This document shows positions 9,479-17,822 of a stretch of DNA of 64,000 nucleotides, in pieces. Position numbers and translations under genes: made by a program. Positions within the stretch are counted from its first letter, which is position 1; each line of letters begins with the position of its first letter. The stretch spans positions 1,302,001 to 1,366,000 of the forward strand of contig NZ_CP014595.1 in assembly GCF_001687105.1 (NCBI RefSeq), given 5' to 3'. The DNA comes from Salipiger sp. CCB-MM3. Lineage in GTDB: Bacteria > Pseudomonadota > Alphaproteobacteria > Rhodobacterales > Rhodobacteraceae. Under the pieces are notes generated by a model, which made no database searches, was not told the DNA's origin, and saw only the letters and a program-made list of their open reading frames with translations.

Positions 9479-10075
9479 ATGTCTCAAAGCCTCAGCGCCC
9501 TTCACGCCCGCATCGCCGCCTGCCGCCTCTGCGCCGACCGCTTCGCCGCCACCGCCACCCGCCACGCGCCGCGCCCGGTGCCATGGTTTCGCCCCGGCGC
9601 GCGGCTGCTGATCGCCGGGCAGGCACCGGGGATGCGGGTGCATACCTCCGGACGGCCCTTCAACGACCCTTCGGGCGACCGGCTGCGCGCGTGGCTCGGG
9701 CTATCGGAAGAGGAGTTCTGGGATCAGAGCCGCATCGCCATCGTCCCCATGGCCTTCTGCTTTCCCGGCTATGACGCCAAGGGCGCGGATCTGCCGCCGC
9801 CGCCCATCTGCCGCGCCACATGGCATGATCCGCTGTTCGACGCGCTCGGCCCGCTGCCGCTGCGGCTCTACGTTGGGGGCCACGCGCACCGCTATCACCT
9901 CGGCACGAAACGCGGCGTCACCGAGACCGTGGCGGGCTGGCGCGCGCACATGCCGGACGCCTGCCCCTTGCCCCATCCGTCTTGGCGCAATACGGCTTGG
10001 CTCAAACGCAATCCGTGGTTCGAGGACGAGCTTCTGCCGGTCCTGCGCGCCCGTGTCCGCGAGGTACTGACATGA
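9479..10075 (+). CDS. Uracil-DNA glycosylase superfamily protein (atypical)
   Basis: A 198-residue protein of the UDG-like fold (COG1573-like). GQAPG at residues 47-51 occupies the place of the family 4 GE(A/G)PG motif, with Gln for the activating Glu. LPHPSWRN near residue 165 corresponds to the minor-groove HPS loop. Cys15 and Cys18 (CRLC) resemble the first half of the family 4 iron-sulfur site, but a canonical second pair is not evident. It may be a diverged DNA repair enzyme or a non-catalytic relative. The ribosome binding site is weak. It overlaps the SseB-family gene by four bases (ATGA). Confidence 0.78.
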   Translation: MSQSLSALHARIAACRLCADRFAATATRHAPRPVPWFRPGARLLIAGQAPGMRVHTSGRPFNDPSGDRLRAWLGLSEEEFWDQSRIAIVPMAFCFPGYDAKGADLPPPPICRATWHDPLFDALGPLPLRLYVGGHAHRYHLGTKRGVTETVAGWRAHMPDACPLPHPSWRNTAWLKRNPWFEDELLPVLRARVREVLT

Positions 10076-10860
10076 CCACCACACCGCTCGACGCCGCCCT
10101 TACCGCGATGGAAGCCGCGCCCGAGGACGACAACGCCCGCCTGCGCTTTTACGAGCGCCTCGCCGATGGCGAGCTTTATCTGCTGCTCACCAAGGAAATC
10201 GACGGCGCCCAGATCGAACCCGAGCTTTTCGACCTCGGCGATGCGCGCTTCGTGCTGGTCTTCGACCGCGAAGAGCGTCTGTCGCAATTCGTCGGGCGTG
10301 CCGCGCCCTATGCCGCGCTCTCAGGCCGCGCCGTGGCCAATATGCTCGCGGGTCAGGGCATCGGGCTGGCGGTGAACATCGAGGTTTCCGAGGCCTCCAC
10401 CCTGCTGCCCCCCGAGGCGGTGGACTGGCTGGCGGCAACGCTTGGCCACGGCCCTTCGGAAAGCGAGGCGCGCATCGAGGAAGTGTCGCAGCCCGGCGGC
10501 CTGCCCGAGGCGCTGCTGCAGGCGCTCGACACCAAACTGGCCACCGCTGCGGGGTTTGCCCGCTGCGCATGGCTGGCGGGTGCCAGCTATGAGGGCGGCG
10601 GGCGCGGGCATATCCTCGCCTTTGCAGGCACGCTTCCGGGTGCCGAGGACGCGCTGGCGCGCGCGGTGAACGAGGCGCTGGTGTTTTCCGGCATCGAGGC
10701 CGGGGCGCTCGACGTGATCTTCCTGCGCGACAGCGATGAGCTTGCCGCCAGCCTCACCCGCGTCGGCCTGCGCTTCGACCTGCCACAGATCGAAGAGCCC
10801 GCGCGCGTGGAGCGCATCGCCCCCGGGTCCGACCCCGACAGCCCGCCGATCCTGCGCTGA
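10072..10860 (+). CDS. SseB-family protein
   Basis: A 262-residue soluble acidic protein with an N-terminal SseB-like domain. LYLLLTKEIDG near residue 38, FVLVFDREERLSQF near 60 and LAVNIEVSEASTLLPPEAVDWLA near 100-125 match the domain pattern. The remaining C-terminal half has no recognisable motif. The molecular function of this family is not established. It is translationally coupled to the UDG-like gene, the only contextual clue, and is last in its unit; the convergent P1 peptidase ends 25 bases beyond. Confidence 0.75.
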   Translation: MTTTPLDAALTAMEAAPEDDNARLRFYERLADGELYLLLTKEIDGAQIEPELFDLGDARFVLVFDREERLSQFVGRAAPYAALSGRAVANMLAGQGIGLAVNIEVSEASTLLPPEAVDWLAATLGHGPSESEARIEEVSQPGGLPEALLQALDTKLATAAGFARCAWLAGASYEGGGRGHILAFAGTLPGAEDALARAVNEALVFSGIEAGALDVIFLRDSDELAASLTRVGLRFDLPQIEEPARVERIAPGSDPDSPPILR

Positions 10861-10885
10861 GCCTCAGGCGCGTCAAAGGCGCCCG

Positions 10886-11890
10886 CTACAGACCAAGCTC
10901 CTCGCGCAGCGTCGGCAAGGTGTCGCCGGGCGCGGGGCGCGCCTCCCAGACCGCGCGACCGATGGCCCGCGCGAGGCACAGGCTCGCGGCGTGGCCGATC
11001 TGCGCCAGCTGCAGCGAAGGTTCGATCAGCGCCTGCCGTCCGGTGGCGCAGGCGAAAACCAGATCGCCATCCATCGGCGAATGTGCCGGGTGAATGGCCC
11101 GCCCGATCCCGTCCTGCGCCGCCACCGCCATGCGATGCGCCTGTGCCTTGTCGAGCTGCGCATCCGTGGCGACCACCGCGATCGTGGTGTTCCCGAGCGC
11201 CGCCATCGCTCCGACCTTGCGGCTCTGCGGCATGTCGTGAAAGCCCTTCGCCGGCTCGGTGCCGAGACCGCCGAACTCGTCGCCCACCTCGAAGGGCGCG
11301 GCCCAGAAATGCCGCCCCGAGGGGGTCATCACGCTGCCCATCGGATTCACCGCCACCAGCGCGCCGACGGTGATACCGCCCTCCAGCACCATCGAAGCCG
11401 AGCCCAGCCCGCCCTTGTGCTGCGCGGTCTGCGCGCCGCAGCCCGCCCCGCGCGAGCCCAGCCGGAACTCGGTTCCGGCATTGGCCAGCGCCTGCCGCCC
11501 CAGCGCGGGATAGGGGTTCACCCCCCAGTGCTTGTCGCCACCGTTGAGCAGGTCGAAGAGGATCGCCGCGGGCACGATCGGCACGCGGGCCGAGAACACC
11601 TCAAAGCCGCGCCCTTCTTCGTGCAGCGCATCCATCACCCCCTGCGCCGCCGCCAGCCCGAAGGCGCTGCCGCCCGAAAGCACCAGCGCATCCACCCCCG
11701 GCGCGGTCTTGTCAGGCGCCAGAAGATCGGTCTCGCGCGTGCCGGGCGCGCCGCCCATGACCGAAACGGAGGCCACCATCGGCGCCTCTGCGGTCACCAC
11801 CGACACGCCGGACTTGAGCAGCGAATCCTCGGCATTGCCGACCCTGAGGCCGGGGACATCGGTGATCAGATTGAGGGGACCGGGTCGCAT
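10886..11890 (-). CDS. P1-family (S58) aminopeptidase, DmpA-like
   Basis: About 334 residues. ITDVPGLRVGNAED at the N-terminus, GGSAFGLAAAQGVMDAL near residue 85 and GAGCGAQTAQHKGGLGSAS near 145 are standard for the DmpA / L-aminopeptidase D-esterase / beta-aminopeptidase family. The autoprocessing nucleophile region is GNTTIAVVATDA near residue 235, where cleavage before a Ser or Thr creates the active N-terminal nucleophile. The ATG at 11890 was chosen because AGGAG lies eight bases upstream. It lies downstream, same strand, of an SDR, an aldehyde dehydrogenase and a peptide-type ABC importer, but a 239-base gap with repeats separates it, so shared transcription is uncertain. Confidence 0.88.
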   Translation of the reverse strand: MRPGPLNLITDVPGLRVGNAEDSLLKSGVSVVTAEAPMVASVSVMGGAPGTRETDLLAPDKTAPGVDALVLSGGSAFGLAAAQGVMDALHEEGRGFEVFSARVPIVPAAILFDLLNGGDKHWGVNPYPALGRQALANAGTEFRLGSRGAGCGAQTAQHKGGLGSASMVLEGGITVGALVAVNPMGSVMTPSGRHFWAAPFEVGDEFGGLGTEPAKGFHDMPQSRKVGAMAALGNTTIAVVATDAQLDKAQAHRMAVAAQDGIGRAIHPAHSPMDGDLVFACATGRQALIEPSLQLAQIGHAASLCLARAIGRAVWEARPAPGDTLPTLREELGL

Positions 11891-11974
11891 GAAACCACTC
11901 CTTGCAGCCACTGGTTGATAATTTGCTGCGCTGCAGCAAAAAACAAGGGCGCCCGCTGTCGCAGGCGCGCCTTT

Positions 11975-11998
11975 GCGTATTTTGCGAACAATGAAAGG
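11975..11998 (+). repeat. Dispersed repeat core, AACAATGAAGG subtype
   Basis: GCGTATTTTGCGAACAATGA followed by AAGG, nearly the same as the copy at 23439. A short GC-rich inverted repeat lies just before it. It sits between the P1 peptidase and SDR genes. Confidence 0.6.
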
Positions 11999-12053
11999 CC
12001 TTATGCCGCCGATGGCCTGCTGAAAAGGGCCAGTAATAAGCGCGCCGGTCCGT

Positions 12054-12116
12054 CTTCTTCTCTTTCAAAATACGCTGGGGGAGTCGCGGCGCAGCCGCGG
12101 CGGGGGCAGCGCCCCC
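12054..12116 (-). repeat. Dispersed intergenic repeat: GC hairpin plus core (minus orientation)
   Basis: On the minus strand a hairpin GGGGGC-GCT-GCCCCC (12102-12116) is followed by a core reading GCGTATTTTGAAAGAGAAG (12054-12075). This has the same architecture as the copies near 15.97, 31.5, 45.6, 49.6 and 60.85 kb. Confidence 0.7.
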
Positions 12117-12129
12117 ACCGACGCCACCT

Positions 12130-12870
12130 TCAGATGCAGCGCCCGCCGTCCACTTCCATGCACACGCCGGTCACCAGCGAGGCTTCGTCCGAGCACAGGT
12201 AAAGCGCCGCGTTGGCCAGATCCTCGGGGGTCGAGAAGCGCCCCATGGGAATGGTCGAGAGGAACTTCTCGCGCATTTCCGGCGTGTCCTCGCCCATGAA
12301 GCTCTTGAGCAGCGGCGTGTCGCCCGCCACCGGGTTCAGCGCGTTCACCCGCACGCCGAAGGGGGCCAGTTCGATCGCCATGGCGCGCGTCGCGGTGATC
12401 ATCCAGCCCTTCGAGGCGTTGTACCAGTTGAGCTTTGGTCGCGGCGAGACGCCCGCCGTCGAAGCGATGTTGAGGATCGCGCCCGCGCCGCGCTCTTTCA
12501 TCCCCGCCACGAGCGCACGGGAGGTCAGATAGACCGATTTGCAGTTCACCGCCCAGACCTTGTCGAAATCCGCCTCGCTGATCTCTTCCATGAAGCCCGG
12601 CAGATGCGTCACCCCGGCGTTGTTCACCAAAATGTCGACCCGGCCCAATTCGGCCCCGGCGCGCACCGCCATCTCCTCGACCGAGGCGCCGTCACCCACA
12701 TTCACCTCATGCGCCACGCCGCCGAACTCGGACGCCACCTCCATGGCCCCCTCCATATTGATGTCGGCGACCATCACCCGCGCGCCCTCTGCCGCGAAGC
12801 GCCGCGCGATGCCCGCACCAAAGCCCGAGCCCGCGCCGGTCACGATGGCGGTTTTCCCGTCCAGTCTCAT
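12130..12870 (-). CDS. SDR-family NAD(P)-dependent dehydrogenase
   Basis: A 246-residue classical short-chain dehydrogenase. The cofactor loop TGAGSGFGAG lies near residues 11-20, D-x-N at the end of beta-2 suggests NAD, NNAG sits near 85, Tyr150 and Lys154 form the Y-x-x-x-K catalytic pair (WYNASKG), and the C-terminus MEVDGGRCI is typical. The ATG at 12870 has GGGAGGAG just upstream; a TTG-started extension is rejected. It is third from the end of a minus-strand series after the peptide ABC importer and aldehyde dehydrogenase. It probably oxidises an alcohol or reduces a ketone in the same pathway; the substrate is unknown. Confidence 0.9.
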   Translation of the reverse strand: MRLDGKTAIVTGAGSGFGAGIARRFAAEGARVMVADINMEGAMEVASEFGGVAHEVNVGDGASVEEMAVRAGAELGRVDILVNNAGVTHLPGFMEEISEADFDKVWAVNCKSVYLTSRALVAGMKERGAGAILNIASTAGVSPRPKLNWYNASKGWMITATRAMAIELAPFGVRVNALNPVAGDTPLLKSFMGEDTPEMREKFLSTIPMGRFSTPEDLANAALYLCSDEASLVTGVCMEVDGGRCI

Positions 12871-12904
12871 TCCTGTCTCCTCCCTCAAATCCTCAACCGC
12901 AGGC

Positions 12905-14350
12905 TCAGCCGTGATGCGCCGCCACTGTCTTCAGCACCGAGAAACCATACAGCGCCTCGAAGCCCTTCTCCCGACCGTGGCCGGACTTACCAACCCCGCC
13001 GAAGGGCAATTCGACCCCGCCCCCGGCGCCGTAGTTGTTCAGGAAAACCTGCCCGGCCTTCAGCTTCTTGGCGAGCCGCATCTGCCGCGCGCCGTCGCGG
13101 GTCCAGACGCTGGCGACGAGCCCATACTCGGTGCCATTTGCGATACGCAGCGCCTCGGCCTCGTCGTCGAAGGGGATGATCACCTGCACCGGGCCAAAAA
13201 CCTCGTCCTGCGCCAGCGCGTGATCCGCCGGAACAGGGCCATAGAGGCAGGGCGCCACGTAGTGGCCACCCTCGGGCAGCCCCTCGGCCAGCCGCGCGCG
13301 CGCCAGCACCGGCAGGTCGGCGCCTTGTTTCAGGAACCCCTCGACCCGGCGCTTCTGGGTTGCGTTGATCAGCGGGCCGATGTCGCGGTCCTCCATGGCG
13401 GGGCCGACGAGTTTCGCTTCATAGGCGGCGGCCATGCGGCTCATCACCTCGTCCAGCACCTCGCGCTGCACGAGGATGCGCGAGGAGGCCGAGCAGGTCT
13501 GCCCGGCGTTCTGCAGCCCGGCATTCACCAAGAAGGGCAGCGCCGCATCGAGATCGGCATCGGCAAAGACCAACTGCGGGGATTTGCCGCCCAGCTCCAG
13601 CGTCACCGGGATCACATTGTCCGACGCCGCGCGCTGCACGGCGGCGCCGGTGGCGACCGAGCCGGTGAAGCTCATGTGCTGCACGCCGGGATGCGACGAC
13701 AGCGCCGCCCCCGCCTCGGACCCCAGCCCCGGAACCACGTTGAGCGCCCCCGCCGGAAGCCCCGCCTGCTGCGCCAGATCGGCGAAATGCAGCGCCGTCA
13801 GGCAGGCGTCTTCGGCCGGTTTCAGCACGCAGGCATTGCCCATGGCGAGCGCCGCACCGACCGAGCGGCCGATGATCTGCATCGGGTAGTTCCACGGCAC
13901 GATATGGCCCGTGACCCCATGCGGCTCGCGCAGGGTGTAGACCGTGTAGCCGTCCAGATAGGGAATCGTCCCGCCGTGGATCTTGTCCGCCGCGCCACCG
14001 TAGAACTCGCAGTAGCGCGCCAGCGCCACCGCATCGGACCGCGCCTGACTGAGCGGCTTGCCCACGTCCTGCGCCTCGATCCGGGCGAGCATGTCGACAT
14101 TCTCGAGCACCAGCAAACCGATGCGGGTGAGGATGCGCCCGCGCTCCAGCGCGGTCATCGCGCCCCACTCCCCGTCGAGCGCCGCCTGCGCTGCGGCCAC
14201 GGCCTCGTCGATCTCTGCCTTGCCGCCGCGGGCGATGCGTCCGATCTCCTCGCCCGTGGACGGATCGCTCAGCGGCAGCGTGTCCGCGGTCTCGCGCCAT
14301 GTGCCGCCAATAAGCACGCGGGCGCTGTCAAAGGGGCTCCCCTCCGGCAT
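12905..14350 (-). CDS. Aldehyde dehydrogenase family protein
   Basis: A 481-residue NAD(P)-dependent aldehyde dehydrogenase of normal length. The NAD-binding region is VPWNYPMQI near residue 140; the general-base segment is LELGGKSPQLVF near 250; the nucleophile is Cys286 in NAGQTCSASSR. It converts an aldehyde to the carboxylate; betaine-aldehyde-like and succinate-semialdehyde-like members share these motifs, so the substrate is open. The start overlaps the end of the ABC ATPase gene (sequence ATGACGATG); the second ATG at 14350 has the better spacing to GGGAGGAG. The coupling shows that it is co-expressed with the transporter. Confidence 0.92.
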   Translation of the reverse strand: MPEGSPFDSARVLIGGTWRETADTLPLSDPSTGEEIGRIARGGKAEIDEAVAAAQAALDGEWGAMTALERGRILTRIGLLVLENVDMLARIEAQDVGKPLSQARSDAVALARYCEFYGGAADKIHGGTIPYLDGYTVYTLREPHGVTGHIVPWNYPMQIIGRSVGAALAMGNACVLKPAEDACLTALHFADLAQQAGLPAGALNVVPGLGSEAGAALSSHPGVQHMSFTGSVATGAAVQRAASDNVIPVTLELGGKSPQLVFADADLDAALPFLVNAGLQNAGQTCSASSRILVQREVLDEVMSRMAAAYEAKLVGPAMEDRDIGPLINATQKRRVEGFLKQGADLPVLARARLAEGLPEGGHYVAPCLYGPVPADHALAQDEVFGPVQVIIPFDDEAEALRIANGTEYGLVASVWTRDGARQMRLAKKLKAGQVFLNNYGAGGGVELPFGGVGKSGHGREKGFEALYGFSVLKTVAAHHG

Positions 14351-16022
14351 CGTCATCTCCTCCCATCTCCGGCCCCGGCAATCGCGGCGCCGCCTCCATG
14401 AGAGATTTGGTATACCAGTGCTGGGGATTGTCAAACACGTCGCTTGTGTCGCCGCGCTCGACGATCTCGCCTTCGCGCATCACCAGCACCCGGTCGGTGA
14501 TACCGCGCACCACCGAAAGATCATGGCTGACGAAGAGATAGCTGAGGCCCCGCGCGCGCGACAGATCCGCCACCAGATCGAGGATCTGCGCCCGCACCCG
14601 CACGTCGAGCGCCGAGACCGCCTCGTCGAAGATCACCAGCTCGGGCTCGATGATCAGCGCGCGGGCGATGGCGATACGCTGGCGCTGCCCACCCGAGAAT
14701 GCGTGGATCGGTGCATCGGCGTGCTCTGGCTTCAGCCCCACGGCAGTGAGCGCTCCGGCGATGGCCGCCTGCCGCGCCGCGCCTTTCGGCGGGTCCGGCA
14801 GCAGGTGGAAGGGCTCGGCGATGATCCGGCCGACGCTGTGGCGCGGGTTGAACGAGCCATAGGGGTCCTGAAACACCACCTGCACGCGGCGGCGTATCAC
14901 GGGGTCGGGCTTTCCATGCGAGAGGATCGGCTTGCCGTCGAGGGTGATCTGCCCCTCTTGCAAGGGCTCCAGCCCGAGGATCGCGCGGCTGAGCGTGGAC
15001 TTGCCGCAGCCCGACTCGCCCACGAGCCCGACCCTTTCGCCGCGGCGAATGTCGAAGCTGACGCCTTTCACCGCGCGAAACTGCCCGCGCGGCGCGAAAA
15101 GGCGCTGGCGCGGCAGCGGGTAGGCGCGAACCGCCTCCGCAACGCTCAGCATCGTCTCGCCCGCCGTGACCGGCGCAAGCTCGGGCTGATGCCGCGACGC
15201 CTCGAAGAGCTGCCGGGTATAGGGATGGCGCTGCTCGGTCAGGACCTCTCGCGTGGGGCCCTGCTCGACGATGCGTCCTTCGTTCATCACCGCGATCCGG
15301 TCGGCCATGCCCGCCACCACCGCAAGATCATGGGTGATCATCAGCAGGCCCATGCCCTCCTCGCGCACCACCCCGGTGAGCAAATCGAGGATCTGCGCCT
15401 GCGTGGTCACGTCGAGGGCGGTTGTGGGCTCGTCGGCGATCAGCAGCTTGGGGCGCAGCGCGATGGCCATGGCGATGCCGACGCGCTGGCGCTGGCCGCC
15501 GGATAGCTCATGCGGGTAGCGCGTGGGCGGGATGCGCGCAGGATCGAGCCCAACGCGGGCCATCACCTCGGCGGCGCGGGCGCGGGCGGCGTCGCGCGGC
15601 ATGGCCTTGTGGATCAGGATCGTCTCCATCACCTGATCGCCGATGCGCTGGACCGGGTTGAGCGCGGTCATCGGCTCCTGAAACACCATCCCCACCTCGC
15701 GCCCGCGCAGGGCGCAGAGATCGCGCTCGGGCAGGGCCAGAAGGTCTTGGCCCTGCAGCAGCAGCTGGCCAGAGGTCTCGGCCCGCTCGGGCAGAAGCCC
15801 GATGGCCGCAAGCGCGGTCATCGACTTGCCGGAGCCGGACTCGCCGGTCAGCGCGAGGATCTCGCCGGGCTGCAGGCGCAGCGAGACGCCCTGCAGGATG
15901 GGGGTTCCGCCGATGGAGAGAGTCAGGTCGCGGGTTTCCAGCAGCGCCTGTGCTGCCTGCCGGACCGGGGGCGCTGCCCCCGGACCCCCGGGATATTTTC
16001 GCCAAGAGGAAGAAACGGTCAT
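14328..16022 (-). CDS. Peptide-type ABC transporter, fused double ATP-binding protein (DppD-DppF-like)
   Basis: A 564-residue protein with two complete ABC domains. Walker A is TGESGSGKS near residue 58 and VGESGCGKST near 350, with signature LSGGQRQR, SGGQRQR and DEPTTALD, DEAVSALD. Such fusions (as in YejF and GsiA) energise import of oligopeptides, glutathione or microcins through two permeases. The ATG at 16022 overlaps the upstream permease stop (ATGA). However, residues 2 to about 21 are read from a copy of the dispersed repeat and have no counterpart in ABC proteins; normal homology begins at LLETRDLTLSIGG. No ATG or GTG lies between, so the repeat-encoded tail is probably translated. 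Confidence 0.9.
   Translation of the reverse strand: MTVSSSWRKYPGGPGAAPPVRQAAQALLETRDLTLSIGGTPILQGVSLRLQPGEILALTGESGSGKSMTALAAIGLLPERAETSGQLLLQGQDLLALPERDLCALRGREVGMVFQEPMTALNPVQRIGDQVMETILIHKAMPRDAARARAAEVMARVGLDPARIPPTRYPHELSGGQRQRVGIAMAIALRPKLLIADEPTTALDVTTQAQILDLLTGVVREEGMGLLMITHDLAVVAGMADRIAVMNEGRIVEQGPTREVLTEQRHPYTRQLFEASRHQPELAPVTAGETMLSVAEAVRAYPLPRQRLFAPRGQFRAVKGVSFDIRRGERVGLVGESGCGKSTLSRAILGLEPLQEGQITLDGKPILSHGKPDPVIRRRVQVVFQDPYGSFNPRHSVGRIIAEPFHLLPDPPKGAARQAAIAGALTAVGLKPEHADAPIHAFSGGQRQRIAIARALIIEPELVIFDEAVSALDVRVRAQILDLVADLSRARGLSYLFVSHDLSVVRGITDRVLVMREGEIVERGDTSDVFDNPQHWYTKSLMEAAPRLPGPEMGGDDDAGGEPL
15965..16014 (+). repeat. Dispersed repeat overlapping the 5' end of the ABC ATPase gene
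   Basis: Hairpin CCGGGGGC-GCT-GCCCCCGG (15965-15983) is followed by the core GATATTTTCGCCAAGAGGAA (15992-16011). It lies inside the coding frame of the ATPase gene on the opposite strand, immediately after its ATG. Confidence 0.85.
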
Positions 16023-16834
16023 GCGCGCGAGGGCCTCAGGCGGGGGTCGAGGGCGTCGCGCAGCCCGTCGCCGAGCAGGTTGAGGCCGAGCACGGTCAGC
16101 ACGATGGCGAGACCCGGAACGATGGCCACATGCGGCGCCAGCGCCACCATGGTCTGCGCATCGGACAGCATACGGCCCCAGCTGGGCACCGGCGGCTGCG
16201 CGCCGAGGCCGACGTAGGAGAGGCCGGCCTCTGCAAGAATTCCCAGCGAAAACTGGATGGTGCCCTGCACGATCAGCAGGTTGGCGAGGTTGGGCAGGAT
16301 ATGCTCGAAGCTGATGCGCGGCGCCCCTTTTCCGGCGACGCGGGCGGCGAGAATGAACTCGCGGCGCCAGAAGCTCAGCGCCGCGCCGCGGGTCAGACGG
16401 GCGAAGACCGGGATGTTGAAGATGCCGATGGCGAGGATCGCGTTGAGCGCGCCGGGGCCGAAGATCGCGGTGATCAGGATCGCGATGACCAGCGAGGGGA
16501 AGGCGAAGATCAGATCATTGGTGCGCATCACCAGCTCGTCGAGCCAGCCGCCCTGCCGCGCGGCGGCGGCAAGGCCCAGCGGCACGCCGAGACCCATGCC
16601 CAGCCCAACCGCCACCAGCGCCACCGCCAGCGAGGTGCGCGCGCCGGTCATGATCATGCTCAGCATGTCGCGGCCAAGGTGATCGGTGCCCAGCAGATGC
16701 GCGGCCGAAGGCGGCTGCAGCCGGGCGGCGATATTCACCGCCTCGACGTCGCCAGGGGTCCAGAGGAAGGACAGCAGCGCCGCGCCCGCGAAGGTGAGGG
16801 TAAGCGCGGCGCCGAGGATCAGCGAGGGTCTCAT
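16019..16834 (-). CDS. Peptide-type ABC transporter permease (DppC-like)
   Basis: A 271-residue inner-membrane protein with an N-terminal anchor helix (LILGAALTLTFAGAALLSFL), the DppC/OppC hallmark HLLGTDHLGRDMLS near residues 45-58, and the EAA-type coupling loop (AARVAGKGAPRISFEHILPN) near 190-210. Five to six membrane segments are visible. It forms the channel with the DppB-like partner upstream. It overlaps both neighbours by four bases (ATGA at each junction), so all three transporter genes are coupled. Confidence 0.92.
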   Translation of the reverse strand: MRPSLILGAALTLTFAGAALLSFLWTPGDVEAVNIAARLQPPSAAHLLGTDHLGRDMLSMIMTGARTSLAVALVAVGLGMGLGVPLGLAAAARQGGWLDELVMRTNDLIFAFPSLVIAILITAIFGPGALNAILAIGIFNIPVFARLTRGAALSFWRREFILAARVAGKGAPRISFEHILPNLANLLIVQGTIQFSLGILAEAGLSYVGLGAQPPVPSWGRMLSDAQTMVALAPHVAIVPGLAIVLTVLGLNLLGDGLRDALDPRLRPSRA

Positions 16835-17775
16835 CGCGCGCGCCTCAGTCTTGGATCGACCAGCGCATAGGCCATGTCGGTCAGGAAGTTCACCGCAATC
16901 ACCGCGAAGACCAGCAGCATGACCACCGATTCGACCACGATGAGGTCACGCTGGGTGATCGACTGGAATATCAGCCGCCCGAGGCCCGGCAGGAAGAACA
17001 CCTGCTCGATGATGATCGCCCCCGCCAGCAGAAAGGAGAACTGCAGCCCGAGGATCGTCAGCACCGGAATGAGCGCATTGCGCAGCCCGTGCCGCCACAG
17101 CGCCTGCCGCCGCGACAGCCCCTTGGCACGGGCGGTGCGGATGAAATCCTCCGACAGGATGTCTATGAGAGAACTGCGCATGATCCGCGCGAGGATCGCC
17201 GCCTGCGGCAGCGCCAGCGCCACCGCCGGAAGGGTCAGCGATTTCAGCGCCAGCAGCGGGTCGTCCCAGCCGGGAAACCCGCCCGCGCTGAACCAGCGCA
17301 GCTTCAGCGCAAAGAGCAGCACCAGCAGCATGGCGAACCAGAAGTTGGGGATGGCGATGCCAAGCTGGGTGGCGCCGATGACGCCGGCATCGCCCGGCTT
17401 GCCGCGGCGGGCGGCAGCGTAAATCCCGGCGGGGAAGGCGATGAGCACCGAAAGCGCCAGCGCATAGAGCGCCAGCGGCAGCGACACGATGATCCGGTCC
17501 GCCACCATCTGCGCGACGGGGGTGCGATAGGTGTAGGAGGTGCCGAAATCGCCCGAGAGCATGCCGCCGAGCCACGACAGGTAGCGCTGCCATTTCGGCA
17601 GGTCGAGGCCAAGCTCGCTGCGCAGCGCCGCCACCGTATCGGGCTGCGCGTTCATGCCCAGCATGTAGCTGGCCGGATCACCCGGGGCGACCTCGACCAC
17701 AAGGAAGATGACCAGCGACGCCGCCAAAAGCGAAAGCGCCAGCGCGGTCAGACGTTTGAGCGCATAGGCAAGCAT
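16831..17775 (-). CDS. Peptide-type ABC transporter permease (DppB-like)
   Basis: A 314-residue membrane protein with the DppB/OppB pattern: N-terminal helix (LTALALSLLAASLVIFLVV), then APGDPASYMLG near residue 35, DFGTSYTYRTPV near 75, and the coupling segment RTARAKGLSRRQALWRHGLRNALIP near 215-240. It is the first gene of the minus-strand unit. Only 47 bases separate its start from the preceding Nudix stop. No substrate-binding protein gene is found next to it, although dpp-type operons usually start with one. Confidence 0.92.
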   Translation of the reverse strand: MLAYALKRLTALALSLLAASLVIFLVVEVAPGDPASYMLGMNAQPDTVAALRSELGLDLPKWQRYLSWLGGMLSGDFGTSYTYRTPVAQMVADRIIVSLPLALYALALSVLIAFPAGIYAAARRGKPGDAGVIGATQLGIAIPNFWFAMLLVLLFALKLRWFSAGGFPGWDDPLLALKSLTLPAVALALPQAAILARIMRSSLIDILSEDFIRTARAKGLSRRQALWRHGLRNALIPVLTILGLQFSFLLAGAIIIEQVFFLPGLGRLIFQSITQRDLIVVESVVMLLVFAVIAVNFLTDMAYALVDPRLRRAR

Positions 17776-17822
17776 GGGGGCACGTTATGCGGCAGGCAAG
17801 GCGCGGTCCAGCGGTCGCGCGC

